From CAVQND01 sp964653485 (GTDB taxonomy: Bacteria > Verrucomicrobiota > Verrucomicrobiia > Limisphaerales > UBA8199), in assembly GCA_964653485.1 (NCBI GenBank), contig CAZZFF010000015.1:1-64000 (forward strand): 64,000 nucleotides of DNA, given 5' to 3'. Each line of letters begins with the position of its first letter. Position 1 is the first letter of the stretch. The notes under the pieces were generated by a model. That model did no database searches. It was not told the origin of the DNA and worked only from the letters and a program-made list of their open reading frames with translations. The position numbers and the translations under genes were made by a program. This document shows, piece by piece, positions 24,700 to 32,273 of the stretch.

Positions 24700-25863
24700 A
24701 TGTCAATGCAGTCCTCGCTTTCGTTGGTCAGGCCGCTGGTGCGGCGTTTGAAGCCTTATGTCCCGGGCGAACAGCCCAGGATCAAGGGCCTGATCAAGCT
24801 CAACACAAACGAAAACCCCTATCCCCCCTCCCCCAGAGTCCTCGAAGCCACCCGGGCCGGCGTGGATGCGGGACTGCGGCTCTATCCCTCGGCTACGGCC
24901 CGGCCGTTGCGGGAGAGGTTGGCCCGCCTGCACAACTGCCGGCCGGAGAACTTCATTGTCGGCAACGGGTCGGACGAACTGCTCAACCTCGCCGTCCGGG
25001 CCTTCGTGGAGCCTCTGGTCCACTCCGCCCCGAACGGCACTCCCGGCGTCCGCAATCCCGCCCGCCCCCCGAGCCGGTCGGTCCTGCAGTACTTCGTCCC
25101 GAGCTATTCGCTCTATCCCGTTCTGGCTGACATCCAGGGCGCGGCCAGGCTCGGCCTGCCGCTCAAACCCGATTTCGGCCTGCCCTCGCCCCGCGAATTG
25201 CGCAGAGGCAAACTCTGGGACCCCAGGGCCGCGCTCACGATCATCACCACACCCAATGCCCCCACCGGGCGCGGCTATTCTACGGCGGAGCTCGAGGCCC
25301 TTTGCCGCGAGCACAAAGGGGTGGTGCTCCTGGACGAGGCCTACGTGAATTTCGCCCGCCAGCACGCCCTCGATCTCGCCCTCAAATACCCGCATGTCCT
25401 GGTCGCCCGGACCTTCTCGAAGGCCTACTGCCTTTGCTTCCAGCGCGTCGGCTATTTAGTCGGCCACCCCGGCCTCATCGACGCCCTTCACAAAATCCGC
25501 GACAGTTACAACGTCAACGGCCTGGGCCAAATTGCCGCCCTGGCCACGCTCGGCGCCCTGCCCTATTACCGGGCCAACTTCCGCGCCGTCATCCATACCC
25601 GCGAGCGCCTCGCCTCCGAGCTGGCCAAACTGGGATTCACGGTCTTCCCCAGCCAAACCAACTTCATCCTCGCCCGGCCCCCGGCCATTCCGGCCGAAGC
25701 CTGGCTGCAAGAACTGCGCGAGAGGAAAATCCTCGTGCGTTGGTTCGATCAACCCGAAGTCCGCGACTACCTCCGCATCACAGTCGGCACCCCGGCTCAG
25801 GCCTCGGCCCTCATCGCCGCCGCCCGTGAGATCAGAAACAAGTTGCCGCGCCACGACCTTTGA
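24700..25863 (+). CDS. hisC: histidinol-phosphate aminotransferase
   Basis: A PLP class-I/II aminotransferase of 387 residues. HisC converts imidazole-acetol phosphate and glutamate to histidinol phosphate. Key residues: LNTNENPYPPSP near the start, N186 in TTPNAPTG, D212 in LLDEAY, and the Schiff-base K241 in TFSKAYCLCFQRVGY. The usual SKAY(S/G)LAGLRxGY here reads CLCFQRVGY, an unusual substitution just after the lysine. There is also an extra loop of about 25 residues (107-130) before the YFVPSYSLYP strand. No other his gene is in the window. A tRNA follows 19 bases after the stop. Confidence 0.85.
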   Translation: MSMQSSLSLVRPLVRRLKPYVPGEQPRIKGLIKLNTNENPYPPSPRVLEATRAGVDAGLRLYPSATARPLRERLARLHNCRPENFIVGNGSDELLNLAVRAFVEPLVHSAPNGTPGVRNPARPPSRSVLQYFVPSYSLYPVLADIQGAARLGLPLKPDFGLPSPRELRRGKLWDPRAALTIITTPNAPTGRGYSTAELEALCREHKGVVLLDEAYVNFARQHALDLALKYPHVLVARTFSKAYCLCFQRVGYLVGHPGLIDALHKIRDSYNVNGLGQIAALATLGALPYYRANFRAVIHTRERLASELAKLGFTVFPSQTNFILARPPAIPAEAWLQELRERKILVRWFDQPEVRDYLRITVGTPAQASALIAAAREIRNKLPRHDL

Positions 25864-25882
25864 CCTAGACTGGGGCCGGTCT

Positions 25883-25959
25883 GCGCGAGTAGCTCAATTG
25901 GATAGAGCGTCGGCCTCCGGAGCCGAAGGTTGAGAGTTCGACCCTCTCCTCGCGCACCA
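25883..25959 (+). tRNA. tRNA-Arg(CCG)
   Basis: A complete cloverleaf. The acceptor stem GCGCGAG (25883-25889) pairs with CTCGCGC (25949-25955), the discriminator is A, and CCA is encoded (25957-25959). The anticodon arm is TCGGC-CTCCGGA-GCCGA, giving anticodon CCG. The T-arm contains GTTCGAC. It marks the left edge of a repeat-rich accessory patch. Confidence 0.95.
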
Positions 25960-26408
25960 GCCTTCGCTCTCCGCTCCGCTTCAAAACCTCAGCAAAATCA
26001 ATGGTTTTTTGGGAAATCCACGGCTTCAACCGGTTCGGTCACGTCGGTCGTAAAAGGGCTAGCTCCACGGCCAAAACCAGAACAAAAACCAGAACACGTG
26101 GAGGAAGGGGTGGAAATGGGGTATTGAATGGGCTGGCATTGGGTTTTGACGGGGGCGGGGGTGTTGAGACGGCTGGAGGGTCGGGAAGACGCCCGGCAGC
26201 CTTTACGGCGCAAATCGGACCTTATTCCGTGATGAACGTGCAGCGAGACTGATGGAGCGGTTTTCGGCCTCGCTCTAGTGCGGAATAACCGGTTTTTTGC
26301 GGGTGGGGACAGCGGTATTGAGTCAGAACACGATAGCACTGAACTGAGGTGTTGCGTCACGCGTTCTGTCCGAGGTAACATAGCCCTAGCTCAGCGACAG
26401 AGTGCAGA
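25960..26408. other. gene-free stretch after tRNA-Arg with a dispersed-repeat copy
   Basis: These 449 bases hold no credible gene. The reading frames are low-complexity (K/T/R-rich plus, S/P-rich minus). A short direct repeat AAAACCAGAAC occurs twice around 26072-26092. From 26294 to about 26336 lies one copy of a repeat (TTTTTGCGG, then TGGGGA, then AGCGG, then GAACACGAT) that recurs at 27691, each time roughly 100 bases upstream of a small membrane-protein gene. I see no integrase and no repeated tRNA 3' end, so integration at the tRNA is only a suspicion. Confidence 0.5.
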
Positions 26409-26963
26409 ATGCGAAGCCGTAACGAAATAGCGTGGCCGTGGTTCATTATTGGGTGCGTGTTGCTGGTCACCGCCTTAGTTGCGTTCTTTTGGGCGTTCAG
26501 CCTCGGGAACCTGACGAAATCACAACATTTCCTCCTGATGTGGCTCTTGCCGCTCGCGTCGGGATTCGCTTGCGGTTGCTTTGCTGGCTCACTCCGAGTT
26601 TCAGGCCCGATAGGCAATTTCGTGATGGCGGCGACGGGAGGGTTTGCGATTTGGTTATTGAGCTATTTTTTGTTGCCCACCCCTGCCACTCCCGTGACTC
26701 CAGGGCTGAACGTTGGTAATGATTCGGTAGTCTATGGGAGAGTTCCCGCCGGCAATATAGGTAACGGGTCTGTGGTTATTGGTGCGACCGACAGCAATGG
26801 AAACACAATCTTGAATCAACCAATGGCGGTCGGGCGCAACGCCCACGCTGGCCCCGGCTCCATCGCCATCGGTGCCAATGCCGGTGCTGGTGGCGCACCT
26901 GCTCCATCCGGCACAAATCACGCAACGGTCGAAGGTCGAGCACAGTCGAGGGAAGGGAAGTAA
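26409..26963 (+). CDS. membrane protein with YadA-head-like repeats
   Basis: A 184-residue protein. Two transmembrane helices lie at about 12-32 and 42-62, with a third hydrophobic stretch near 70-90 (FVMAATGGFAIWLLSYFLL). The C-terminal half is Gly/Asn/Ala-rich with short repeating strands: VGNDSVVYGRV, IGNGSVVIGAT, MAVGRNAHAG, GPGSIAIGANAGAG. This is the pattern of trimeric-autotransporter head repeats, where such strands stack as a left-handed beta-roll. There is no autotransporter anchor. The combination of an N-terminal helical anchor and a short beta-roll is not a family I know. AT-richer than its neighbours, consistent with an accessory gene. Confidence 0.6.
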   Translation: MRSRNEIAWPWFIIGCVLLVTALVAFFWAFSLGNLTKSQHFLLMWLLPLASGFACGCFAGSLRVSGPIGNFVMAATGGFAIWLLSYFLLPTPATPVTPGLNVGNDSVVYGRVPAGNIGNGSVVIGATDSNGNTILNQPMAVGRNAHAGPGSIAIGANAGAGGAPAPSGTNHATVEGRAQSREGK

Positions 26964-27002
26964 GGAAACACGACCCTTCGGCGCAACTCCGCGCCGTCGG
27001 CT

Positions 27003-27203
27003 TTACTTCCTCCGCCTTTCCTCCAAGGCCCGGAGGCGCTGGTCCCCAAAGCCGACAATGGAGGCGTCGGCCCTGCGAGTTCGGTTTATTCCGGCGTCAT
27101 ACCGTGCGACCTGTCGGGATCGGGCGTCGAGAATCCAATTCCCACGGATTTGGCCGATAATTTCTCCCTTGCCGTCTCGGAGGTATTCGATTTTCCCGCT
27201 CAT
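27003..27203 (-). CDS. small protein, possible four-fold beta-flower fold
   Basis: A 66-residue ORF from the ATG at 27203. The text is built of short repeating strand-turn units: IEYLRDGKGEIIGQIRG, NWILDARSRQVARYDAG, INRTRRADASIVGFGDQ, then RLRALEERRRK. This resembles small four-fold beta-flower proteins, whose units read roughly Y-D-xxG-x-Hyd-hyd. An upstream extension to 27338 is open but not repeat-like. Basic tail. No operon partner; it lies convergent to the 26409 gene with 39 bases between. Confidence 0.45.
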   Translation of the reverse strand: MSGKIEYLRDGKGEIIGQIRGNWILDARSRQVARYDAGINRTRRADASIVGFGDQRLRALEERRRK

Positions 27204-27255
27204 AATTCGTGTATGACGTTGCGGACGGTGGACGGATACCACGTCTTGCCCGAGG

Positions 27256-27310
27256 GTCTGTTCCAGTCGTTGGACGGCTCCCGGCTGCTCCCAAGAAACC
27301 GTTAAAACGG
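27256..27310. repeat. local direct repeat, copy 1
   Basis: Shares TTCCAGTCGTTG, ACGGCT, CCGG, GCTCC and AAACCGTT with 28251-28302 in the same order and strand. It overlaps the left end of the 65-base palindromic element at 27296. The rest of the gap 27204-27783 (580 bases) holds this, the 65-base and 97-base repeats, and the repeat at 27691, but no gene I can support. Confidence 0.6.
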
Positions 27311-27360
27311 TTGAAATGGCTCCGATGCCTCTTTTCACCGGGCTGAAGCCACGGTGTCAA
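27296..27360 (+). repeat. 65-base REP-like element, copy A
   Basis: Two palindromic arms: AAACCGTT-N-AAACGGTTG at the left (18 bases) and CACCGGGCTGAAGCC-N-CGGTGTCAA at the right (25 bases), separated by about 22 variable bases. The same element lies inverted at 56667-56731. The arms differ at one position each between copies while the middle is largely unrelated, as in REP/REPIN-type elements. Confidence 0.8.
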
Positions 27361-27540
27361 TAAGCCGCCTACACGAGTCTGCCGAGCCAGCACCCCCACT
27401 GGCCTAAAGCCCACGCCCACCGAAACCATCCCAGTATTCACCGTCGGCTTCACTAAATAAACCGCCGCTGAGTTCTTTGAAAAGCTGCGCACCGTCGGCA
27501 TCAAACGCGTCGTTGGGTGTCGCGGGCGACCCACCGCGTC

Positions 27541-27637
27541 GTCGCCGGTTCGCTCTGCCGGCGCACTCCACGAGACCAATGTGTCCACCGCCGCGCTCCG
27601 TCACCAAATTGTCACCGTTCCGCCTTTGATTCGTCGG
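27541..27637 (-). repeat. 97-base dispersed repeat, copy 1
   Basis: The reverse complement of 27541-27637 matches 49965-50061 with only five differences by eye, about 95% identity. It starts CCGACGAATCAAAGGC and contains GGTGACGGAGCGCGGCGGTG and GTGGAGTGCGCCGGCAGAGC. It has no coding sense. The second copy abuts a vapBC remnant. Confidence 0.88.
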
Positions 27638-27690
27638 GACACATCCCTTACTCCTCGCCAGCAGCCGTTTCTCAATACGGATGAATTGCC

Positions 27691-27735
27691 TTTTTGCGGC
27701 TGGGGATAGCGGCGGCGTGGCGGAACACGATTGCG
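27691..27735 (+). repeat. short dispersed repeat upstream of a small gene, copy B
   Basis: TTTTTGCGG-CTGGGGATAGCGG, ten variable bases, then GAACACGAT. The same string with few changes lies at 26294-26336. Each copy is about 50-75 bases upstream of the next start region (26409 and 27784). Confidence 0.6.
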
Positions 27736-27783
27736 GCTCGCAAGACCACGTGACGAACCGGCGTCGGAAAGGTCAAATAAGTC

Positions 27784-28068
27784 ATGAATAAGAAAATCAT
27801 CACGTTGGTAGCGCTCGCCGTGATTGGGGTGATTCTTTTGCTTTTGGCCATTGGCCGTCTCATGCCCATCGGCCACTCCTATACTATCGAAATCCTGGCC
27901 ACATTGCTTGCCTTGCCGGTGAGGTTGTACGCCTTTTTCATCTATGGGGACCATGGCTCCTGGTCTTTGCCGGTTTTGATTTTGCTCATCGCGTTGAGCG
28001 GTTTAATGTGGGGCGTCATCGTAGAGAGGATTGTTTGGGTTGTTTCCAAGCGGAACACAGCACAGTGA
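27784..28068 (+). CDS. small three-helix membrane protein, unknown function
   Basis: A 94-residue product starting MNKKIITLVALAVIGVILLL. Hydrophobic segments lie at about 5-24, 34-54 and 60-88 (SLPVLILLIALSGLMWGVIV), with a short basic tail SKRNTAQ. No conserved motif is recognised. The base composition is lower in GC than the core genes nearby, and the gene sits among dispersed repeats, so it is likely accessory. No clear Shine-Dalgarno. Confidence 0.6.
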   Translation: MNKKIITLVALAVIGVILLLLAIGRLMPIGHSYTIEILATLLALPVRLYAFFIYGDHGSWSLPVLILLIALSGLMWGVIVERIVWVVSKRNTAQ

Positions 28069-28503
28069 CTTTCGCCTAACCACGTTCTGGAGCCGACGGC
28101 GGGATGGCCGTTCTGTTCCATGCCGCATCCCTTTGGCCCGCCGCGTTGGCGAGGCTGACGTTGCGGTCGGTCCCAACCTGAACGATGTCAGCCCGTTCGG
28201 TTGAAGCAGGTCAGACCGCCGATTCAGCGCCGTGTGCGGATGCGCGGCGGGTCGTTCCAGTCGTTGCACGGCTTCCGGCGCTCCCCCCAAACCGTTGAAC
28301 GGACGCAGGCCTTTCCCGTATCCAATTCCTTGCCGGTGGCCTGATGCGACCGGCCATTCGGGTTTCAGGAGAGAGCGCACTAGCCAACCTGAGCGCCGCG
28401 TGCTATCGATGTTTCGAGCCGTCGAGAGGCCGCTATTAATCGAAACGTGTCCGATTGCCTCCGGAACGGCCCGGAGACCCTGGCTGGCGTTCACAATGAG
28501 TTT
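28069..28503. other. intergenic stretch with direct-repeat copy 2
   Basis: Holds the second copy of the local direct repeat (28251-28302), which includes a partial AAACCGTT arm of the 65-base element. Frames are open but without protein character. No promoter was recognised for the cupin gene that follows. Confidence 0.5.
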
Positions 28504-28935
28504 ATGTCGCATTTAATTTATCTGGCGGGAAAGGTGTCGAAGCTGTCGCTGCCGTCGTTGCAGCCTCCGCTGGGCGCCGCAGCCCCGCTGCTGAAACGAT
28601 TGCTCCTGCCCCAGGGCGAGTTGGCGCAGTTCTACGATGCGGAAGAGCCGATACGCTATATGGCCTTGGCCGAGATTCGGCCGGGCTGGGCGCGAGGCAA
28701 TCACTACCACAAGTTCAAGAAGGAGATGCTGTACGTGATCCAGGGTGAAATCTCCCTTGTCGTGCAGGAGATCACGCAAGGAACACGCGAGTCGGTGTCA
28801 TTGCAGGTGGGCGACGTGGCGGTCATCGAAACCGGCGTCGCTCACGCCGTTCGAGCCTCCGCACCCGGACAGGTCCTCGAATTCTCGCCCGTTCGCTTTG
28901 ACCCGGCAGATACTTACCGCTTCCCCCTCGTTTAG
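28504..28935 (+). CDS. cupin-domain protein
   Basis: A 143-residue protein (ATG at 28504, MSHLIYLAGKVSKLSLP). A single cupin barrel is visible: motif 1 GWARGNHYHKFKKEMLYVIQ, with metal-ligand candidates H-Y-H and E, and motif 2 VGDVAVIETGVAHAVRA, with a candidate His. The length and the G-N-H-Y-H spacing resemble sugar-nucleotide epimerase-like or WxcM-type cupins, but the assignment is loose. The frame upstream to 28447 is not family-like. No operon partners. Confidence 0.75.
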   Translation: MSHLIYLAGKVSKLSLPSLQPPLGAAAPLLKRLLLPQGELAQFYDAEEPIRYMALAEIRPGWARGNHYHKFKKEMLYVIQGEISLVVQEITQGTRESVSLQVGDVAVIETGVAHAVRASAPGQVLEFSPVRFDPADTYRFPLV

Positions 28936-29271
28936 GAGCCGTGAGGGGAACGAGTTTCGGCACCGGATGCTTCGCGCGGAGCGTAAGGGCGCGTGGAGCG
29001 TTGGAGCGACACCATCGCCACGGTTCTCTCGCGCCGTACGCCTCGGCGCTCTTCCCCGCCCGGTGTGGGGTGATCTCCTACCTCGGAAACAGGCCCTTCG
29101 ATCTTGCTTTTGCCTCGAAAACGGCCACGCTTCACGGGTCAGGTAGAGGCTGTGTCAGTCTCCAGAAATGGTGAATCCTCGCGTGAACCAGGTTCAGTGA
29201 TGATTTGAAACCCGACAGTCGGGAACAGTCAGGAGAAGAGCAGCATCGAGCCTCGGACACGAGAACAGTCC
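28936..29271. other. leader region of the RRM gene
   Basis: 336 bases without a gene. Near the 3' end a small perfect hairpin (CCCGAC-AG-TCGGG, about 29212-29223) lies about 50 bases before the RRM start, in what would be its 5' leader. Nothing else recognised. Confidence 0.4.
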
Positions 29272-29634
29272 ATGAGTGAAAAATTGTTTGTGGGAAATCT
29301 CTCCTTCAAGACCACGGAGAATGATCTGCAGGATGCGTTTGCCGCCCACGGCACGGTGGTGGAAGCCAACTTGATGATGGACCGCGTCACGGGAAGACCG
29401 CGCGGGTTCGCCTTCGTCACGATGAGTTCACCAGAGGAGGCACAGAAAGCAATCACTGCCCTCAATGGCAAGGAGATGGATGGGCGTGCCCTGACGGTCA
29501 ACGTCGCCCGGCCCCGTGAAGAGCGTCCCGCCGGCGGCGGCGGTGGTGGCCGACGCGGTGGATTCGCCGGACGCGGGAGTGGTGGTGGTGGCGGCGGCGG
29601 CCGAGATCGCGACCGCGCTCGCGATCGTTACTGA
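29272..29634 (+). CDS. RNA-binding protein, RRM type with Gly-rich tail
   Basis: A 120-residue protein. One RRM fold (residues 1-80) with RNP-2 KLFVGNL and RNP-1 RGFAFVTM, then a Gly/Arg-rich tail (about 85-120) with runs of glycine and RDRD. Bacterial RRM-Gly proteins of this type bind single-stranded RNA and are often stress- or cold-induced; the tail may drive self-association. The gene has its own leader and is followed 25 bases later by a strong hairpin, suggesting a monocistronic unit. Confidence 0.95.
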   Translation: MSEKLFVGNLSFKTTENDLQDAFAAHGTVVEANLMMDRVTGRPRGFAFVTMSSPEEAQKAITALNGKEMDGRALTVNVARPREERPAGGGGGGRRGGFAGRGSGGGGGGGRDRDRARDRY

Positions 29635-29658
29635 CCCGCGGTTGCGGAATTGTCATCG

Positions 29659-29688
29659 CCGAGGACCCGGTCTCACACCGGGCCTCGG
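29659..29688. terminator. hairpin between convergent RRM and TauE/SafE genes
   Basis: CCGAGG-A-CCCGGT (29659-29671) pairs with ACCGGG-CCTCGG (29677-29688) around a 5-base loop: a 12-bp stem with one bulge. There is no T-run. It lies 25 bases after the RRM stop. Confidence 0.6.
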
Positions 29689-29740
29689 TGTTCGAGTTCA
29701 AGTTCGTGCGGGTTGCGCGCGAAGGGGCGGGGGCACATTA

Positions 29741-30490
29741 CTACCGCATGAACGCCTGGTAGAATGTTGCGGCGGAGAGGATGAAGCCGATGAGGGTGAT
29801 AATCTGGCGGACACGCTCCTGGGGGATTCGCTGCGAATAATGGGAGCCCAGGTAGTAGCCGAACAAGGCCCCTGCCGTCATAATTCCCGCTCTTGGCCAA
29901 TCGATTAGCCCCGCGGGGATGAACCACGCCGCCGCAACGAGGTTGATCAGGGATCCCAGGATGGTCTTCAGCGTGTTCATTTCGTGAATGTGCCGCAGGC
30001 CGATGAAGCCGAGCGTCGCCAGCATAAGGATGCCGATGCCGGCCCCGAAGTAACCCCCGTAGATTGCCACGCCAAACTGAAACAAAATCGCCCCGCGAAC
30101 CGCCTGCTGCCGATTCGCAAGCCGCCGAAAGGCCCCTTGGGCCAGGAACAGGACTGTGGCGAACAAGATGAGAAAGGGGACTAATTTCGAGAAGGTTTTG
30201 TTGCTGGTGTAGGTCAGGAGGATGGCGCCGATTAGACCGCCCAGGAGACTGATAGGCACAAAGCGCCACAGCCAGGTCTTGACAGCGTCGAGGTGCCGGC
30301 GGTAGCCGTAAATCCCGCCCGAAGTGCCGATGACCAGCGCCAGCGTGCTGGTGGCGTTTGCGATGATCGGGTTGACGCCAAAAAACAGCAGCGTCGGGAA
30401 CGTGACTAACGTCCCTCCTCCAGCCACCGCGTTGATTGCCCCGCCCGCGGCAGCGGCCAGAGCCAATCCGCAAATTTCAATCAGCGACAT
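29741..30490 (-). CDS. TauE/SafE (TSUP) family membrane exporter
   Basis: A 249-residue integral membrane protein with about eight helices. It starts MSLIEICGLALAAAAGGAIN and has the TSUP internal-repeat features: GGGTLVTFPTLLFFGVNPIIANATSTLA in half 1, and GVAIYGGYFGAGIGILML with LKTILGSLINLVAA in half 2. The family moves sulfite, sulfoacetate and other sulfur anions, and many members are unassigned. No sulfur gene is nearby, so the substrate is unknown. Confidence 0.9.
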   Translation of the reverse strand: MSLIEICGLALAAAAGGAINAVAGGGTLVTFPTLLFFGVNPIIANATSTLALVIGTSGGIYGYRRHLDAVKTWLWRFVPISLLGGLIGAILLTYTSNKTFSKLVPFLILFATVLFLAQGAFRRLANRQQAVRGAILFQFGVAIYGGYFGAGIGILMLATLGFIGLRHIHEMNTLKTILGSLINLVAAAWFIPAGLIDWPRAGIMTAGALFGYYLGSHYSQRIPQERVRQIITLIGFILSAATFYQAFMR

Positions 30491-30613
30491 CGTCTCAGAT
30501 TCTGAGTGGCGGTTGCAGACCCAGGCGCGAAGAGCGCCAAGGCTTCGGAGAAGAATCCCCTGCTCTGTGCTCCCTGCTTTCTCGTGCGGACTTTCAATGG
30601 TCCTGCGAACGAT

Positions 30614-32164
30614 CTAAGAAGTGTCTTTGTCGAGGCCTTTGGACCTTCGACCATCGAGCTTCGAGCTTCGAGCTTCAAGGCCGAGGGCATCACCCCACCT
30701 TTGCAACTGTTTGGTTACCTCCTTCGTGCCGGGGGCTCCTGTCAGGTTTCGCCTGGCCATTGCCTGGTCCAGATTGAACGTCTGGAGGGCATCCGAGGCG
30801 AACCGCTGCTCGACGGATTGCATTTCGGCCAGGCTCAGTTGGTCCAAAGGTTTGCCGAGGCTCTCCGCGAGCGCGACCACCGCCCCCACGGCATGATGGG
30901 CCTGGCGGAAAGGCAGGCCTTTCCGCACGAGGTAATCCGCCAGGTCGGTCGCGAGCAGGGCGGGGTCCTTGGCGGCGGCTCGGCAGACCTGCCGGTTGAC
31001 GGCCGTGTGATCGAGCATTGCCGCGCACACTCGCACCGTGGCGCGCACGGTGTCCACGGTGTCGAAGAGCCGCTCTTTGTCCTCCTGCAGATCACGGTTG
31101 TAGGCCAGCGGCAAGCCCTTGAGGAGCGTGAGCAGGGCCACCAGGTTCCCGATGACGCGCCCGGTCTTTCCCCGCGTCAACTCGGCCGCGTCGGGGTTCC
31201 TTTTCTGCGGCATGAGTGACGAGCCGGTGGTATAGGCGTCAGAGATGCGGATGAAGTTGAATTCGCTGCTGGCCCAAAGAACGAGGTCCTCGGCCAGGCG
31301 CGAGAGATGCACCGCCAGGAGGGCGGCGCTGCCGCAAAACTCGACGGCGAAGTCCCGGTCACTGACGGCGTCCATCGAGTTCTGCGCGACGGATGACCGG
31401 CCCTGGGCATCCACGAAGCCAAGCAGGCGAGCTACTTGCTCGCGATCGAGCGGGAGCGTCGAGCCGGCCAAGGCCCCGCTGCCCAGCGGGCAGACGTTCA
31501 CGCGAGCCAGTCCTTGCTCGAACCGCTGGCGGTCGCGTTCGAGCATCTCCACATAGGCCAGCAGATGGTGCGCCAGATAAACCGGCTGCGCGCGCTGCAA
31601 ATGCGTGTAGCCGGGCATAATGACTCCCTCCTCACGGCGGCCCATCCGCACCAGAGCGCATTGGGCCAGGCGGATTTCCTTGAGCAACTCGATCGTCTCG
31701 TCCCGCAACCAGAGCCGCAGGTCCACGGCCACCTGGTCGTTGCGCGAGCGTCCGGTATGCAGCTTGGCGCCGGCCGGCGCCCGCCGCGTCAGCTCCGCCT
31801 CGATGTTCATGTGTACGTCTTCCAGGTCCGGCTGCCACCGGAATTGGCCCGCCTCGATCTCCCGGGCGATGTCTTCCAGCCCGCGCCTGATCGCCTTAAA
31901 CTCCACCGCCGTGAGCAGCCCCGCCTTCTCCAGCATCCTTGCGTGCGCGATCGATGCCCGGATGTCTTGCCGCCAGAGGCGCCAGTCGAACGAGATCGAT
32001 TCGGTGAACCGCGCCATATCCGCCGCCGGGCCGGCGGAAAAACGGCCGCTGCGCGAAACCGGCGCAATCGCCGGGACCGTGGGCCCGGCGCCCGAAGGCC
32101 GCGCCGCATCCGCGGCATTCGCGGGATTCGGGTTGCGGCTTCGCCGCGCTGAACTGTCTTTCAT
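30614..32164 (-). CDS. argH: argininosuccinate lyase
   Basis: ArgH splits argininosuccinate into arginine and fumarate. From the ATG at 32164 the product is 516 residues. The enzyme core starts near residue 40 (GRFSAGPAADMARFTESISF). Landmarks: DLEDVHMNIEAEL, HTGRSRNDQVAVDLRLWLRD, GYTHLQRAQPV and the signature GSSLMPQKRNPD. The core is normal, but both ends are extended: the first 40 residues are Ala/Pro-rich, and the last about 20 (LEARSSKLDGRRSKGLDKDT) are encoded by a TCGAGCTTC microsatellite-like tract. A start nearer the core is possible. Divergent from ilvD with 109 bases between. Confidence 0.95.
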   Translation of the reverse strand: MKDSSARRSRNPNPANAADAARPSGAGPTVPAIAPVSRSGRFSAGPAADMARFTESISFDWRLWRQDIRASIAHARMLEKAGLLTAVEFKAIRRGLEDIAREIEAGQFRWQPDLEDVHMNIEAELTRRAPAGAKLHTGRSRNDQVAVDLRLWLRDETIELLKEIRLAQCALVRMGRREEGVIMPGYTHLQRAQPVYLAHHLLAYVEMLERDRQRFEQGLARVNVCPLGSGALAGSTLPLDREQVARLLGFVDAQGRSSVAQNSMDAVSDRDFAVEFCGSAALLAVHLSRLAEDLVLWASSEFNFIRISDAYTTGSSLMPQKRNPDAAELTRGKTGRVIGNLVALLTLLKGLPLAYNRDLQEDKERLFDTVDTVRATVRVCAAMLDHTAVNRQVCRAAAKDPALLATDLADYLVRKGLPFRQAHHAVGAVVALAESLGKPLDQLSLAEMQSVEQRFASDALQTFNLDQAMARRNLTGAPGTKEVTKQLQRWGDALGLEARSSKLDGRRSKGLDKDTS

Positions 32165-32273
32165 ATCGATTGATCGCGGCGAATGTGCGCCCAAAGCGCG
32201 GCGTTGTCACTGGGAAAAACTCCCAAGAAAAATATCGCAATTTCGGGTTCCCCACACTAGCTTTCAGCAATTT

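Noticed and set aside
25883..28503. An integrative element using tRNA-Arg as its attachment site
   Set aside because: No integrase and no second copy of the tRNA 3' end were found by eye, so only an accessory patch is claimed.
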